Assembly (NCBI GenBank): GCA_019638115.1
Contig: JAHBUK010000005.1
Coordinates: 27,111 to 91,110, forward strand
DNA: 64,000 nt
Reading direction: 5' to 3'
From: Flavobacteriales bacterium
GTDB lineage: Bacteria > Bacteroidota > Bacteroidia > Flavobacteriales_F > PHOS-HE28
Positions within the stretch are counted from its first letter, which is position 1. Every line of letters begins with the position of its first letter. This document shows, piece after piece, positions 39,830 to 48,275 of the stretch. The translations under genes and the position numbers were made by a program. The notes beneath the pieces were generated by a model that worked only from the letters and a program-made list of their open reading frames with translations, was not told the origin of the DNA and did no database searches.

Positions 39830-42178
39830 ATGTCAGCCAGCGCAGAACACGTTGAAACCGAAATGGCCGCGCTCGCCGCGCGCTTCGTCAACAGCACCGC
39901 GCGCAACGTGTTCCTCACCGGCAAGGCCGGCACCGGCAAGACCACCTTCCTGCACCGCCTGGCCGCGCAGACCCACAAGCGCTACGTCATCCTGGCCCCC
40001 ACCGGCATTGCCGCGCTCAACGCGGGGGGCGTCACCATCCACAGCCAGTTCCTGCTGCCCTTCGGTGCCTTCGTGCCCGAGCGCCGCCTGCCCGACGATG
40101 TGGGCGCCTACGGCAACTTCCACGACCGCGATACGCTGAGCCGCCGCCACCCGCTCAACGCCGTGCGCCGCAACGTGCTCCGTGCGCTCGACCTGCTCAT
40201 CATCGACGAGGTGAGCATGCTCCGCGCGGACCTGCTCGATGCCATCGACCACCGCCTGCGTTCCGTGCGCCAACGCTACGACCAGCCCTTCGGAGGCGTG
40301 CAGGTCCTCTTCATCGGCGACCTCTACCAGTTGCCGCCCATCGTAAAGGACGAAGAGTGGAACGTGATGCGCCGCTACTACGACAGCATCCACTTCTTCG
40401 AGGCACGCGTGCTGAAGGAGAGCGGATATGCGCACATCGAGCTCGACAAGATCTTCCGCCAGCAGGACCAACGCTTCATAGACCTGCTCAACCACCTGCG
40501 CGAGAACACTGCCACCCAGCAGGACATCGATACGCTCAACAGCTTCCACAAGCCGCAGATCACCGCTGCGGACAGTGCCGGCGTGATCACCCTCAGCACA
40601 CACAATCGCACCGCGGACGACATCAACCAGCGCGAGTTGGAGAAGCTCAGCGGCAAGCTGCACCGTTTCGAGGCCGATGTGGAAGACGATTTCCCGGAGA
40701 GTATGTTCCCCGTGCTGCGCGACTTGGAACTGAAGGAAGGCGCCCAGGTGATGTTCGTGCGAAACGATCAGGAAAAGGCCTACTTCAACGGCAAGCTGGC
40801 GCGGGTGGAACGCATCGCCGATGGCAAGGTGCACGTGCGCATGCTGGACAACGACATGCCCTACACCCTGAAACGCGAGACCTGGGAGAACAAGCGCTAC
40901 GAGGTGGACGCCGTTACCAAGGAACAGAAGGAGCGCATCCTCGGCACCTTCGAGCAATACCCGGTGAAGCTCGCCTGGGCCATCACCGTGCACAAGAGCC
41001 AGGGCCTCACCTTCGACAAGGCCATCATCGACGTGGGGCGCGCCTTCGCACCCGGCCAGGTCTATGTGGCGCTCTCGCGCTTGCGTTCCCTCGAAGGGCT
41101 CATCCTGCGCACCCGCATCGATGCCAGCGCGGTGAGCACCGACCGCGAAGTGGTGGCCTTCAGCGAGCGTCGCCTTACCCAGCAGCCCCTGCCCGAGCAG
41201 TTGCAGGAGTACCAGCGGCGTTTCCTGCACGACATGCTCACCAGCACCTTCGAGCTTGGCGACCTGCTGCACCGCGCCGAGTTCATCCAGAAGGACCACG
41301 ACGAGATCGCGCAGTTCGAGGACGAGGGCATGAAGACCGCCCTGCAGCGCTTCCGCGATCGCCTGCGCACCGAAGCCGATAACACGCGCAAGTTCCAGGG
41401 GCAGTTGCTGCGGCTGCTGCACCAGAACGAACGGGCCAGCCTGCTGGAGCGCATCGGCAAAGGCGCGGACTACTATGGCAGCTTCCTGAAGGAGGCCATG
41501 AAGGAACTCCTGCAGCACATCGCCCAGGTGGACATGCTCTCGCGCAGCAAACAGTACGGCGACGCCCTGCGCGAACTGGACGGCATGGTGGTGAAGAAGG
41601 TGCTGGGCATTGCCAAGGCCGCGCACGTTACCACCTGCATACTGGAAGGGGGAGAGGTAACGCGCGACACGGCGCTGGAGAAGAAGCTCGGCAACGAACG
41701 CAGTGCACTGGTGGAGAGCGTGAAGGCCTGGGCCGCGGAGCATGCACCCGCCAGCAGCCTGAAGAGCGGACGCAAGCGCAAGCGCGACGCGGAATGGGAC
41801 CCCGAGGAGGTGGATGCCTACGTGGAACGCTCCCTCGCCCGCAAACGCAAGCGCAAGGACGACACGCCCAAGACCCCGAAGATCAAGGGCGAGACCTACC
41901 TGAAGACCTACGTGCTCATCAAGGAAGGCAAGCCCCTGGAAGAAGTCGCCAAGGAGCGCGGCCTCTCACTCGGCACCATAGAAGGGCACGCCGCGCGCGG
42001 CATCGGCGAAGGCATCCTCGACATCGAAAGCCTGATGCCCGCCGAAGAGCGCGATGCCATTGCCGACTGGATGCGCGAGAACCCCGACAAGAACAGCGGC
42101 GAGATCCGCGCACACTTCGGCGAGCGCTTCTCCTACGGCAAGGTCCGCATGGTGCAGGCCTGGCTCGCTTTACAATAA
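39830..42178 (+). CDS. Pif1-like SF1B helicase with C-terminal HTH domain
   Basis: 782 residues from ATG 39830. An open extension to 39548 exists but consists of repeat-derived sequence, so I prefer the internal Met. Helicase motifs are clear: Walker A GKAGTGKTTFLH, motif Ia LAPTGIAALNAGGVTIHS, Walker B LLIIDEVSMLRADLLD, motif III VLFIGDLYQLPP, and the C-terminal WAITVHKSQGLTFDKA with VYVALSRLRSLEGL. After a Lys/Arg-rich linker (KSGRKRKRDAEWDPEE) comes a helix-turn-helix of the HTH_40 type (LKTYVLIKEGKPLEEVAKERGLSLGTIEGH). Pif1 enzymes unwind G-quadruplex and forked DNA 5' to 3'. Given the repeat-rich surroundings, a role in resolving structured repeats is tempting but not shown. Confidence 0.92.
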   Translation: MSASAEHVETEMAALAARFVNSTARNVFLTGKAGTGKTTFLHRLAAQTHKRYVILAPTGIAALNAGGVTIHSQFLLPFGAFVPERRLPDDVGAYGNFHDRDTLSRRHPLNAVRRNVLRALDLLIIDEVSMLRADLLDAIDHRLRSVRQRYDQPFGGVQVLFIGDLYQLPPIVKDEEWNVMRRYYDSIHFFEARVLKESGYAHIELDKIFRQQDQRFIDLLNHLRENTATQQDIDTLNSFHKPQITAADSAGVITLSTHNRTADDINQRELEKLSGKLHRFEADVEDDFPESMFPVLRDLELKEGAQVMFVRNDQEKAYFNGKLARVERIADGKVHVRMLDNDMPYTLKRETWENKRYEVDAVTKEQKERILGTFEQYPVKLAWAITVHKSQGLTFDKAIIDVGRAFAPGQVYVALSRLRSLEGLILRTRIDASAVSTDREVVAFSERRLTQQPLPEQLQEYQRRFLHDMLTSTFELGDLLHRAEFIQKDHDEIAQFEDEGMKTALQRFRDRLRTEADNTRKFQGQLLRLLHQNERASLLERIGKGADYYGSFLKEAMKELLQHIAQVDMLSRSKQYGDALRELDGMVVKKVLGIAKAAHVTTCILEGGEVTRDTALEKKLGNERSALVESVKAWAAEHAPASSLKSGRKRKRDAEWDPEEVDAYVERSLARKRKRKDDTPKTPKIKGETYLKTYVLIKEGKPLEEVAKERGLSLGTIEGHAARGIGEGILDIESLMPAEERDAIADWMRENPDKNSGEIRAHFGERFSYGKVRMVQAWLALQ

Positions 42179-42241
42179 GAGCGTTGGAGCGCGGAATGAA
42201 GCAAGGCTTCCACCCGGAGCGTGAGCGGCGCTGTGCATGTT

Positions 42242-42293
42242 GGGCAGGTACTGCCGCCGGGGGCAAGTGCCCACGGCCTGCCCGTTATAGCCG
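42242..42293 (+). other. Stem-loop in the leader of the cold-shock gene
   Basis: GGGCAGG (42242-42248) pairs with CCTGCCC (42287-42293), and inside it GGGCA pairs with TGCCC. It lies about 125 bases before the cold-shock gene and 60 bases after the helicase stop. It could be a helicase transcript terminator or a structured 5' leader of the cold-shock mRNA. The rest of 42179-42416 has no gene. Confidence 0.4.
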
Positions 42294-42416
42294 GCATTTG
42301 CGGCTTCATGCCCCATGTTTATTTCCCCCGGATCGTCGGGCGACCCTGCATATGGGCCTACCTTGCGCCCCGACCAGCGGTGCTTTTGCTGCTGGCAACG
42401 AATACAGTACAGTACA

Positions 42417-42608
42417 ATGGCAAGTGGTACAGTGAAGTTCTTCAACAATGAGAAGGGCTTCGGATTCATCGTCCCCGATGCGGGCGGTAAGGACATCTTC
42501 GTGCACAAGACCGGCACCCGCGAATCCCTCTGGGAAGGCGACAAGGTCAGCTACGAAGTGGAGGAGACCCCCAAAGGCTCCAACGCGATCAACGTAACGA
42601 AGGCCTAA
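42417..42608 (+). CDS. Cold-shock domain protein (CspA family)
   Basis: 63 residues from ATG 42417; an upstream Met in frame gives a non-homologous extension. It has both RNA-binding motifs of the cold-shock fold, RNP1-like KGFGFIVPD and RNP2-like DIFVHKT, after the family start MASGTVKFFNNEKG. It ends with the usual strands GDKVSYEVEETPKGSNAINVTKA. It is an RNA chaperone that binds single-stranded nucleic acid. It stands alone, with a structured leader and a strong terminator directly downstream. Whether it is cold-induced cannot be read from sequence. Confidence 0.95.
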   Translation: MASGTVKFFNNEKGFGFIVPDAGGKDIFVHKTGTRESLWEGDKVSYEVEETPKGSNAINVTKA

Positions 42609-42632
42609 GGCCACCCGATACCTTGAGTGTGG

Positions 42633-42664
42633 GAAAGCCGATCCGAAAGGGTCGGCTTTCTTGT
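42633..42664 (+). terminator. Rho-independent terminator of the cold-shock gene
   Basis: GAAAGCCGATCC and GGGTCGGCTTTC form a 12-base stem around a GAAA loop, followed by TTGTTG, 24 bases after the stop at 42608. This is the clearest terminator in the window. Confidence 0.82.
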
Positions 42665-42679
42665 TGCCACCCATTCCAA

Positions 42680-43168
42680 GGGCAACGATCCTTCAAGTAG
42701 CATATCCCGGGATGTTCAGTGCTTGTCCGCTCAACGCAACGGATCGCATCAATATGCTTGCGTCCATGGTCATGTGGGTCCAAGTCCCATAGGGGCAACG
42801 ATCCTTCAAGTAGCATATCCCGGGATGTTCAGCGCTTGTCCGCTCAACGCAACGGATCGCATCAATACGCTTGCGTCCATGGTCATGTGGGTCCAAGTCC
42901 CGTAGGGACGGCATGTCGATAGGTCCGGTAAACCTTGTGCGTGTGTAGTCCCGTAGGGACGGCATGTGGGTCCTGTAGGCGTTCATCCCACGCGCCAACC
43001 CGCTTTCTCCACCACATGCTTGCGTCCATGGTCATGTGGGTCCCAGTCCCGTAGGGACGGCATGTCGATAGGTCCGGTAAACCTTGTGCGTGTGTAGTCC
43101 CGTAGGGACGGCATGTGGGACCTGTAGGCGTTCATCCTGCGCGCCAACCCGCTTTCTCCACCACATCC
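42680..43168. repeat. Overlapping tandem duplications with GTCCCgtaGGGAC palindromes
   Basis: A 113-base unit (about 42680-42905) occurs twice in tandem, and a 149-base unit (about 42870-43167) occurs twice in tandem; the two duplications overlap. Copies differ at a few positions. The palindrome AGTCCCGTAGGGAC followed by GGCATGT occurs four times, plus one degraded form near 42785. No gene is supported here; the exonuclease III gene starts at 43184. Confidence 0.88.
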
Positions 43169-43183
43169 ACGAACTTCGTCCGC

Positions 43184-43945
43184 ATGAAACTCGTCTCCTT
43201 CAATGTGAACGGCATCCGTGCCTCCGTGGGCAAGGGCCTCGTGGCTTCCCTAAAACAGATGGATGCCGACATCTACTGCTTTCAAGAGACCAAGGCCACA
43301 CCCACCCAGGTGGCCGAAGCCCTCGGCGAGCTGGATGGCTACCACGTGCATGCTTACGGCGCCGAAAAAGCCGGGTACAGCGGCACCGCCGTGGTTAGCC
43401 GCACCGCACCCCTCAGCGTCGATTTCGGCATCGGACTGCCCGGCCACGATGATGAAGGCCGCGTGGTAACCGCCGCTTTCCAGGATGTGGTGGTGGTAAC
43501 CGTATACACCCCCAACAGCGGCGAGGAGCTCAAGCGACTGCCCTACCGCCAGGAGTGGGATGCCGCTTTTCGCGAATACGTGGTGCGCCTGGCCAAGCTC
43601 GGCAAGCCCCTCATCATCTGCGGCGACCTCAACGTGGCCCACCGCGACATCGACCTCGCACGCCCCAAGCCCAACTACAACAAGAGCGCTGGCTACACCC
43701 AGCAGGAGATCGACGGACTGGACGCCCTGCTCAACGCCGGTTTCGTGGACAGCTTCCGCCACCTCCATCCCGCCGAAGTGAAGTACAGCTGGTGGAGCTT
43801 CCGGGCAGGCGCGCGCGGCAAGAACATCGGCTGGCGCATCGACTACGTGCTCGTCTCCAAAGGCTTCGAGAAAAAGGTGACCGACGCGTTCATCTTGAAT
43901 GAAGTGATGGGGAGCGATCATTGCCCCGTAGGCATTGCTTGGTAG
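43184..43945 (+). CDS. xth: Exodeoxyribonuclease III
   Basis: 253 residues from ATG 43184. It is an AP endonuclease/exonuclease III of the EEP fold, acting at abasic sites and 3' ends in base-excision repair. Motifs are seen in order: MKLVSFNVNGIRA, YCFQETKA with the metal-binding Glu, GYSGTAVVSR, VVVVTVYTPNSGEE, IICGDLNVAHRDIDLARPK with the catalytic Asp and Asn, YSWWSFRAGARGKNIGWRIDYVLVS, and the terminal GSDHCPVGI with the catalytic His. Length fits the family. An upstream start in frame adds repeat-derived residues and is unlikely. The gene is flanked by the 149-base repeats upstream and a heptamer hairpin array six bases downstream. Confidence 0.95.
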   Translation: MKLVSFNVNGIRASVGKGLVASLKQMDADIYCFQETKATPTQVAEALGELDGYHVHAYGAEKAGYSGTAVVSRTAPLSVDFGIGLPGHDDEGRVVTAAFQDVVVVTVYTPNSGEELKRLPYRQEWDAAFREYVVRLAKLGKPLIICGDLNVAHRDIDLARPKPNYNKSAGYTQQEIDGLDALLNAGFVDSFRHLHPAEVKYSWWSFRAGARGKNIGWRIDYVLVSKGFEKKVTDAFILNEVMGSDHCPVGIAW

Positions 43946-43950
43946 ATAAG

Positions 43951-44043
43951 CGTGGTGAGTGGCGAGTGGGCGAGTGGCGAGTAATTCCACGCTGGCGCCC
44001 ACTCGCCACTCGCCACTCACCACTCGCCCACTCGCCACTCACC
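43951..44043. repeat. Heptamer hairpin array with 24-base perfect ends
   Basis: The left arm GGTGAGTGGCGAGTGGGCGA (43954 on) and the right arm ending 44043 are exact inverted copies over 24 bases, including the odd 8-base unit GAGTGGGC in the same place. Inner units (GAGTGGC, CACTCGC) diverge. The array separates the exonuclease III gene from the first DUF4260 gene and ends 8 bases before its ATG. Confidence 0.9.
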
Positions 44044-44051
44044 ATACAACC

Positions 44052-44480
44052 ATGAAAACCCTCCTCCGCCTCGAAGAGCTCGCGCAATTCCTGTTCGTGC
44101 TTGCTCTGGTGATCTTCTGGCAACAGCTTCTGCAGCTTCCGTGGTGGATCTACCTGCTGCTCCTGCTCGGTCCGGACATTAGCATGCTGGGCTATCTGGT
44201 GAGCAGCCGGGTGGGAGCGGTCGCATACAACCTGTTCCATCATAAGGGCCTTGCAATGTTGTTCCTCGCTGCAGGCTTGGCCAGCTTCGTTTCCGAACCG
44301 TTCATGCGCGGCGGCGCCATGGAGCAGAACCTTATACTGGTCGGCCTCATCCTCTACGGCCACGCCTCCATGGACCGCATCTTCGGCTACGGCCTCAAGT
44401 TCGGCGACAACTTCCACCACACCCACCTGGGCTGGATCGGTAAACGCATTGCGCGTGATGAGCCTGCGAGGAGCGAGTAG
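44052..44480 (+). CDS. DUF4260 family membrane protein, copy 1
   Basis: 142 residues from ATG 44052. It begins MKTLLRLEELAQF and has about four hydrophobic segments (LALVIFWQQLLQLPWWIYLLLLLG; GLAMLFLAAGLASFV). The family hallmark is PDISMLGYL, FHHKGLAM, and the C-terminal GHASMDRIFGYGLKFGDNFHHTHLGWIGK. Function is unknown; the His-rich loops might bind a metal, which is inference. A paralog with an almost identical 3' end follows at 44568. The last codons (RDEPARSE) are made from the left arm of a heptamer hairpin, which includes the stop codon. Confidence 0.88.
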   Translation: MKTLLRLEELAQFLFVLALVIFWQQLLQLPWWIYLLLLLGPDISMLGYLVSSRVGAVAYNLFHHKGLAMLFLAAGLASFVSEPFMRGGAMEQNLILVGLILYGHASMDRIFGYGLKFGDNFHHTHLGWIGKRIARDEPARSE

Positions 44481-44524
44481 GACCTGACCAAGGCCTACTC
44501 GCCACTCGCCACCCGCTACTCACC
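44471..44524. repeat. Heptamer hairpin spanning the stop codon of DUF4260 copy 1
   Basis: GAGCGAGTAG at 44471-44480 (ending in the TAG stop) pairs with CTACTCGC units from about 44495; the right arm ACTCGCC ACTCGCC ACCCGCT ACTCACC is longer than the left. It uses the same heptamer family as 43951-44043. Confidence 0.7.
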
Positions 44525-44567
44525 GTTCAACTATAACCGTCACCTCATCGCACGACATCGTACAACC

Positions 44568-44987
44568 GTGAAAACCCTCCTCCGCCTCGAAGAGCTCGCA
44601 CAGTTCTTTGCCTCCGTATTCGCATTGTACCTCTTGGGCGCGTCCTGGTGGGTCTACCTCGTTTTGGTGCTCGACCCCGATGTAGGGATGTTGGGATACT
44701 TGATGAACACCCGGGTGGGCGCCATCACGTACAACCTCCTGCACCACAAAGGGCTTGCTATGCTGCTACTGGGGATCGCGGTCGCACAGGGCTTTGGAGA
44801 ACGACCAACGGAAGGAATGCTTCAGGAGGGATCGCTCTTTCTCATTGGCGGCCTCATCCTCTACGGCCACGCCTCCATGGACCGCATCTTCGGCTACGGC
44901 CTCAAGTTCGGCGACAACTTCCACCACACCCACCTGGGCTGGATCGGTAAACGCTTTGCGCGTGATGAGCCTGCGAGGAGCGAGTAG
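44568..44987 (+). CDS. DUF4260 family membrane protein, copy 2
   Basis: 139 residues, starting at GTG 44568 because that position aligns with the ATG of copy 1 (both read MKTLLRLEELAQF). It keeps the family hallmark (LDPDVGMLGYL, LLHHKGLAM, GHASMDRIFGYGLKFGDNFHHTHLGWIGK). The central 200 bases have diverged from copy 1, whereas the first 30 and the last 150 or so bases are almost identical in DNA, including the flanking hairpin. This suggests tandem duplication with partial gene conversion. The function is unknown; the duplicated pair could form a heterodimer. Confidence 0.85.
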   Translation: MKTLLRLEELAQFFASVFALYLLGASWWVYLVLVLDPDVGMLGYLMNTRVGAITYNLLHHKGLAMLLLGIAVAQGFGERPTEGMLQEGSLFLIGGLILYGHASMDRIFGYGLKFGDNFHHTHLGWIGKRFARDEPARSE

Positions 44988-45036
44988 GTCCTGACCAAGG
45001 CCTACTCGCTACTCGCTACTCATCACTCGCCACTCC
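44977..45036. repeat. Heptamer hairpin spanning the stop codon of DUF4260 copy 2
   Basis: GAGCGAGTAGG (with the TAG stop at 44985-44987) pairs with CCTACTCGCTACTCGCTACTC from about 45001. It was duplicated together with the gene and then extended differently from the copy at 44471-44524 (ACTCGCT and ACTCATC units). Confidence 0.7.
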
Positions 45037-45072
45037 CCCCAAGCATCCGCCCTCCAGAACCAGGCCTCCCCA

Positions 45073-45639
45073 ATGCGCCTCCTCCTCCTCGACAACTACG
45101 ACTCCTTCACCTGGAACCTGCACCACCTGCTGGAGCCCCATGCCGCCGTGCACGTGGTACGCAACGATGCCATCACCGTGGACGAGGCCGCGCGTTACGA
45201 CCGCATCGTGCTCTCGCCCGGTCCCGGCTTACCGAGCGAAGCAGGCATCCTCATGGAATTGCTCACCAAGCTCCTGCCCACGCACCCCATGCTGGGCGTG
45301 TGCCTGGGCATGCAAGCACTGGTGGAAGTTTGCGGCGGCTCCCTCTACAACCAGGCCCAGGTCATGCACGGCGTGGCCGTTCCCTGCCTGCCCGAAAACC
45401 CCGTGGACCCGCTCTTCGCAGGCATTACGCCACCCTTCGACGTAGGCCTCTACCACAGCTGGGCCGCCGATCCCGCAACGCTGCCATCCACACTGCACAT
45501 CACCGCCCGCAGCGCTTCCGGCGTCATCATGGGCCTGCGCCACAGCACCCACCGCGCATGCGGCCTGCAGTTCCACCCCGAAAGTGTGCTCACCCCCCAC
45601 GGACCGCGCATTATTGCGAACTGGGTGGCAGCAGGGTAG
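45073..45639 (+). CDS. pabA: Glutamine amidotransferase subunit of anthranilate or aminodeoxychorismate synthase (TrpG/PabA)
   Basis: 188 residues. It is a class I glutamine amidotransferase that releases ammonia for the partner synthase. The start MRLLLLDNYDSFTWNLHHLL is typical, followed by the oxyanion strand LSPGPGLPSEAG, the nucleophile Cys in LGVCLGMQAL and the catalytic His-Glu in LQFHPESVLTPHG. It lies alone, with no trp or pab synthase subunit next to it, so it may serve both pathways as in many bacteria. That makes pabA preferable to trpG only by weak inference. It is convergent with lptD. Confidence 0.9.
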   Translation: MRLLLLDNYDSFTWNLHHLLEPHAAVHVVRNDAITVDEAARYDRIVLSPGPGLPSEAGILMELLTKLLPTHPMLGVCLGMQALVEVCGGSLYNQAQVMHGVAVPCLPENPVDPLFAGITPPFDVGLYHSWAADPATLPSTLHITARSASGVIMGLRHSTHRACGLQFHPESVLTPHGPRIIANWVAAG

Positions 45640-45658
45640 GAGGACTTCACTGCTTCGC

Positions 45659-48184
45659 TCAATACAAGTACTGCCCACCTTGGTTGCCGAAGGGCACGCG
45701 CTGCTCCAGCTTCATGTCGCGGAGGATGCTGGCTTTGACGTTGATGCGGAACATGAAGCTTTTGCGAAGGCCGAAGGGAATGGCGTTGAGGTTGAACTCC
45801 CAGCAGTGGAGGTCCCAGTAGAGGTTGAGCGAGGTGGGGGTGAGCTCCTGCGCCACCATGTCGTAGCCGCTGCTGAAGCCGAGTTTCCAGTACTTGAGGA
45901 TGTTGAGGTCGCCGTTGAAGAGGACGCTTTGGCTTTGGAGGTCGGTGTATTCGGTGGCGGTCCAGAAGCGGTTGATGTTGTAGCTGTAGTTGACACCCAG
46001 GCGCCAGGGCAGGCTGAAATTGACGGGCGCGCCCTTGCTGGGGTCGGTCTCTTCCACCACTTGCTGGTCGTTGCTGGTGGTGTTGGTAAGGGCCTGTCCG
46101 TAGCGTTTGCTCTTCACATCGAAACCGAGGGCCACGTTGGTGCTGGTCATGCGGGCCAGGCGGCCGCTGAGGCTGCGTTCGCTTTGTTCGATGCGTTGGC
46201 CTTGTGCGTTGGTGGCGTAGGGGTCCCAGAGGCTCACCAGGTTGAGGTTGAGTTTGTTGAAGAGGGCAGCCCGGGTGGCGATATTGATGGGCGACCAGCG
46301 CACGGAATCGCGGAGCATGTCGTAGCTGGTATTGATGCCGAGGAAATCGAGGAGGGAGAGTTTTTTGGTCACTTCCTCATCGGCGGAGCTGTTCTTGCCA
46401 TCGCGCACTTTGGCTTCCACGTTCTGGATAAGGCCGAGGTTGAGCAGTCCGCTGGCGCCGGCGGCGGGTTTGCCGTAGATGCCTATATCGAACGGGGAGT
46501 AGGAGGTGATGGTGCCGCCGGGGCCGAAGGGGCCGGTGATGTCGGTACCGCGATCGGGCCGGAAGCTGAAGCCGGCGCTTGGTGTGAGCACGTGGCGGAT
46601 GGCCTTGAGCTTGCCACCGCGGTAGGTGTACATGAAGTAGACCTTGCTGGTAAGTGTTGCGCCGAGGCTCATGTCCGGTGCGCGGCGGAAACCGCTGAGG
46701 GTATCGCGCACCACGGCATCGGCCTCGGGATCGAAGCGCTGCTCGAGGTACTTGAAGTAGAGGCGGTCCGTCATGCGGAACTCCGGGTTGAGGGCGAAGA
46801 AGCGGTTCTTGAAGGTGGTGCTAACGGCGAGGGTGTTGCGGATGCCGTTCTGCATGCGGCCCAGGAGTGCGGGCAGGTTGTTGAAGCCGAGCTGGTCTTC
46901 GGTGGTGCTGAGGCGGTTGTCGAAGTTGGTGGTCCAGTTGAAGCCGATCTGGTCGTAGAAGCGTGCTGGCGCGCCGATGGGGCGCAGGAGCTGGAAGGGG
47001 AACACGCGCTGCATGTTGAAGGTGATGGCGGGCGCGGTGATGTCGAAGGTGCGGTTGAGGGTGTTCTGGCTGTGGCGGAGGTTGGCGGCCAGGTTGAAGG
47101 GTTTGCCGGGCCAGAGGTGTGTCCAGGCGATGTTGCTCTGGAAGGTGTTGCTGAGGTAATCGTTGAAGCTGCTGTTGAAGTTGTTGGTGAAGTTCTGGCT
47201 GGTGCCGAGGTTCACGCTTGCGGAGAAGCGATCGGTGAGGCTGGCCTTGGGGTCCACCTGGTGGTTCCAGCGCACGAAGAAGTTCTGCTGTTTGCTGAAG
47301 TCGGGGAATTCGGGATCGCTGGTAAGGAGGGTGCTGTGGCTCAGGTCGAGGTTGCCGGTATAGCGGTAGCGGGTGCGGTAGCGGCTGCCCATGCGCAGGG
47401 CCCAGCTGCCACGGCTGTAGATATCGCCGGTAACGCTCAGGTCCATGTGCTCGCTGATGGGCTGGTACCAGCCGCCGTTGAGGAGGAAGATGCCAAGCTG
47501 CTCGTTGCTGCCCCAGGTGGGAATGAGCACGCCGCTGCTGCCGCCTTTTTTGTTGGGGAAGAGGCCGAAGGGCAGGGCGAGCGGGGTGGGCACTTTACCC
47601 ACTTTCATGTAGGTGGGCCCGGCCACGATCTTGTCGTCGGGCACCACCATCATGCGGCCCACCTTGAAGTGGTAGTGGGGATAGGGGCGATCGCAGGTGG
47701 TGAGCATGCCGCCCTTGCTGTGCACCTCGCCGTTCGCGTGGCGTTTGCTGAGGCTGGCGTGTACCCAGCTTTCCTGTTCCTGGGTGCGCACTTCGCGAAT
47801 GAGGCCGGTCTTGGTGCGCAGGTTCATGCGAATGCTGTCGGCATCGATCACGTGCCCATCCTGCGTAAGGCGTGGTTTGCCCACCACGGTGCCGGTGCTG
47901 TCCGGGGCACCAAAAGCGCTGGCTTCCTCGTTCTTGAATCCGAAGCTGATCCGATCGGCGGAGAGCTGCACATCGCCATAGGAAACGGTGGCGGCCCCAT
48001 AGAGGTACACCATTTGCTCCTTCAGATCATACCGTATGCTGTCGCGCGCCTCATACCTTACTTCCAGCTCCAGGGCCTGGCCATGCGCGGTGCTGGTGGC
48101 GGCCCCTACCAACAGTGCTGTAAGGAAAACTGCGGCCATCCGCAGCGGCCCCAGGCTCCATATGCCGGTAGCTTCGCGCCACAT
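45659..48184 (-). CDS. lptD: LptD-like outer-membrane LPS assembly protein
   Basis: About 841 residues from ATG 48184, giving a signal region with MAAVFLTALLVGAATSTAHGQ. A shorter start at 48139 is also possible, and the frame extends to 48277. The N-terminal part is an OstA/LptA-like beta-jellyroll (RYEARDSIRYDLKEQMVYLYGAATVSYGDVQLSADRI). It is followed by LPSP-like segments (LALPFGLFPNKKGGSSGVLIPTWG) and a long barrel of alternating strands to the end. LptD inserts LPS into the outer membrane. Bacteroidota members are larger and diverged from E. coli LptD but keep this order. The gene is divergent from the amidase gene, with starts less than 100 bases apart. Confidence 0.85.
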   Translation of the reverse strand: MWREATGIWSLGPLRMAAVFLTALLVGAATSTAHGQALELEVRYEARDSIRYDLKEQMVYLYGAATVSYGDVQLSADRISFGFKNEEASAFGAPDSTGTVVGKPRLTQDGHVIDADSIRMNLRTKTGLIREVRTQEQESWVHASLSKRHANGEVHSKGGMLTTCDRPYPHYHFKVGRMMVVPDDKIVAGPTYMKVGKVPTPLALPFGLFPNKKGGSSGVLIPTWGSNEQLGIFLLNGGWYQPISEHMDLSVTGDIYSRGSWALRMGSRYRTRYRYTGNLDLSHSTLLTSDPEFPDFSKQQNFFVRWNHQVDPKASLTDRFSASVNLGTSQNFTNNFNSSFNDYLSNTFQSNIAWTHLWPGKPFNLAANLRHSQNTLNRTFDITAPAITFNMQRVFPFQLLRPIGAPARFYDQIGFNWTTNFDNRLSTTEDQLGFNNLPALLGRMQNGIRNTLAVSTTFKNRFFALNPEFRMTDRLYFKYLEQRFDPEADAVVRDTLSGFRRAPDMSLGATLTSKVYFMYTYRGGKLKAIRHVLTPSAGFSFRPDRGTDITGPFGPGGTITSYSPFDIGIYGKPAAGASGLLNLGLIQNVEAKVRDGKNSSADEEVTKKLSLLDFLGINTSYDMLRDSVRWSPINIATRAALFNKLNLNLVSLWDPYATNAQGQRIEQSERSLSGRLARMTSTNVALGFDVKSKRYGQALTNTTSNDQQVVEETDPSKGAPVNFSLPWRLGVNYSYNINRFWTATEYTDLQSQSVLFNGDLNILKYWKLGFSSGYDMVAQELTPTSLNLYWDLHCWEFNLNAIPFGLRKSFMFRINVKASILRDMKLEQRVPFGNQGGQYLY

Positions 48185-48275
48185 GGGCGCAAGAATGGAG
48201 GGTGCCGTCATCAGTGGGCCGTACTGCCGCCGGGCAGCGAACGGCGCGAAAATACCGCTTCGCTCCCCGGGGGCC

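Noticed and set aside
39833..41743. 636-residue minus-strand open frame opposite the helicase
   Set aside because: Shadow of the clearly coding helicase frame; no recognisable domain.
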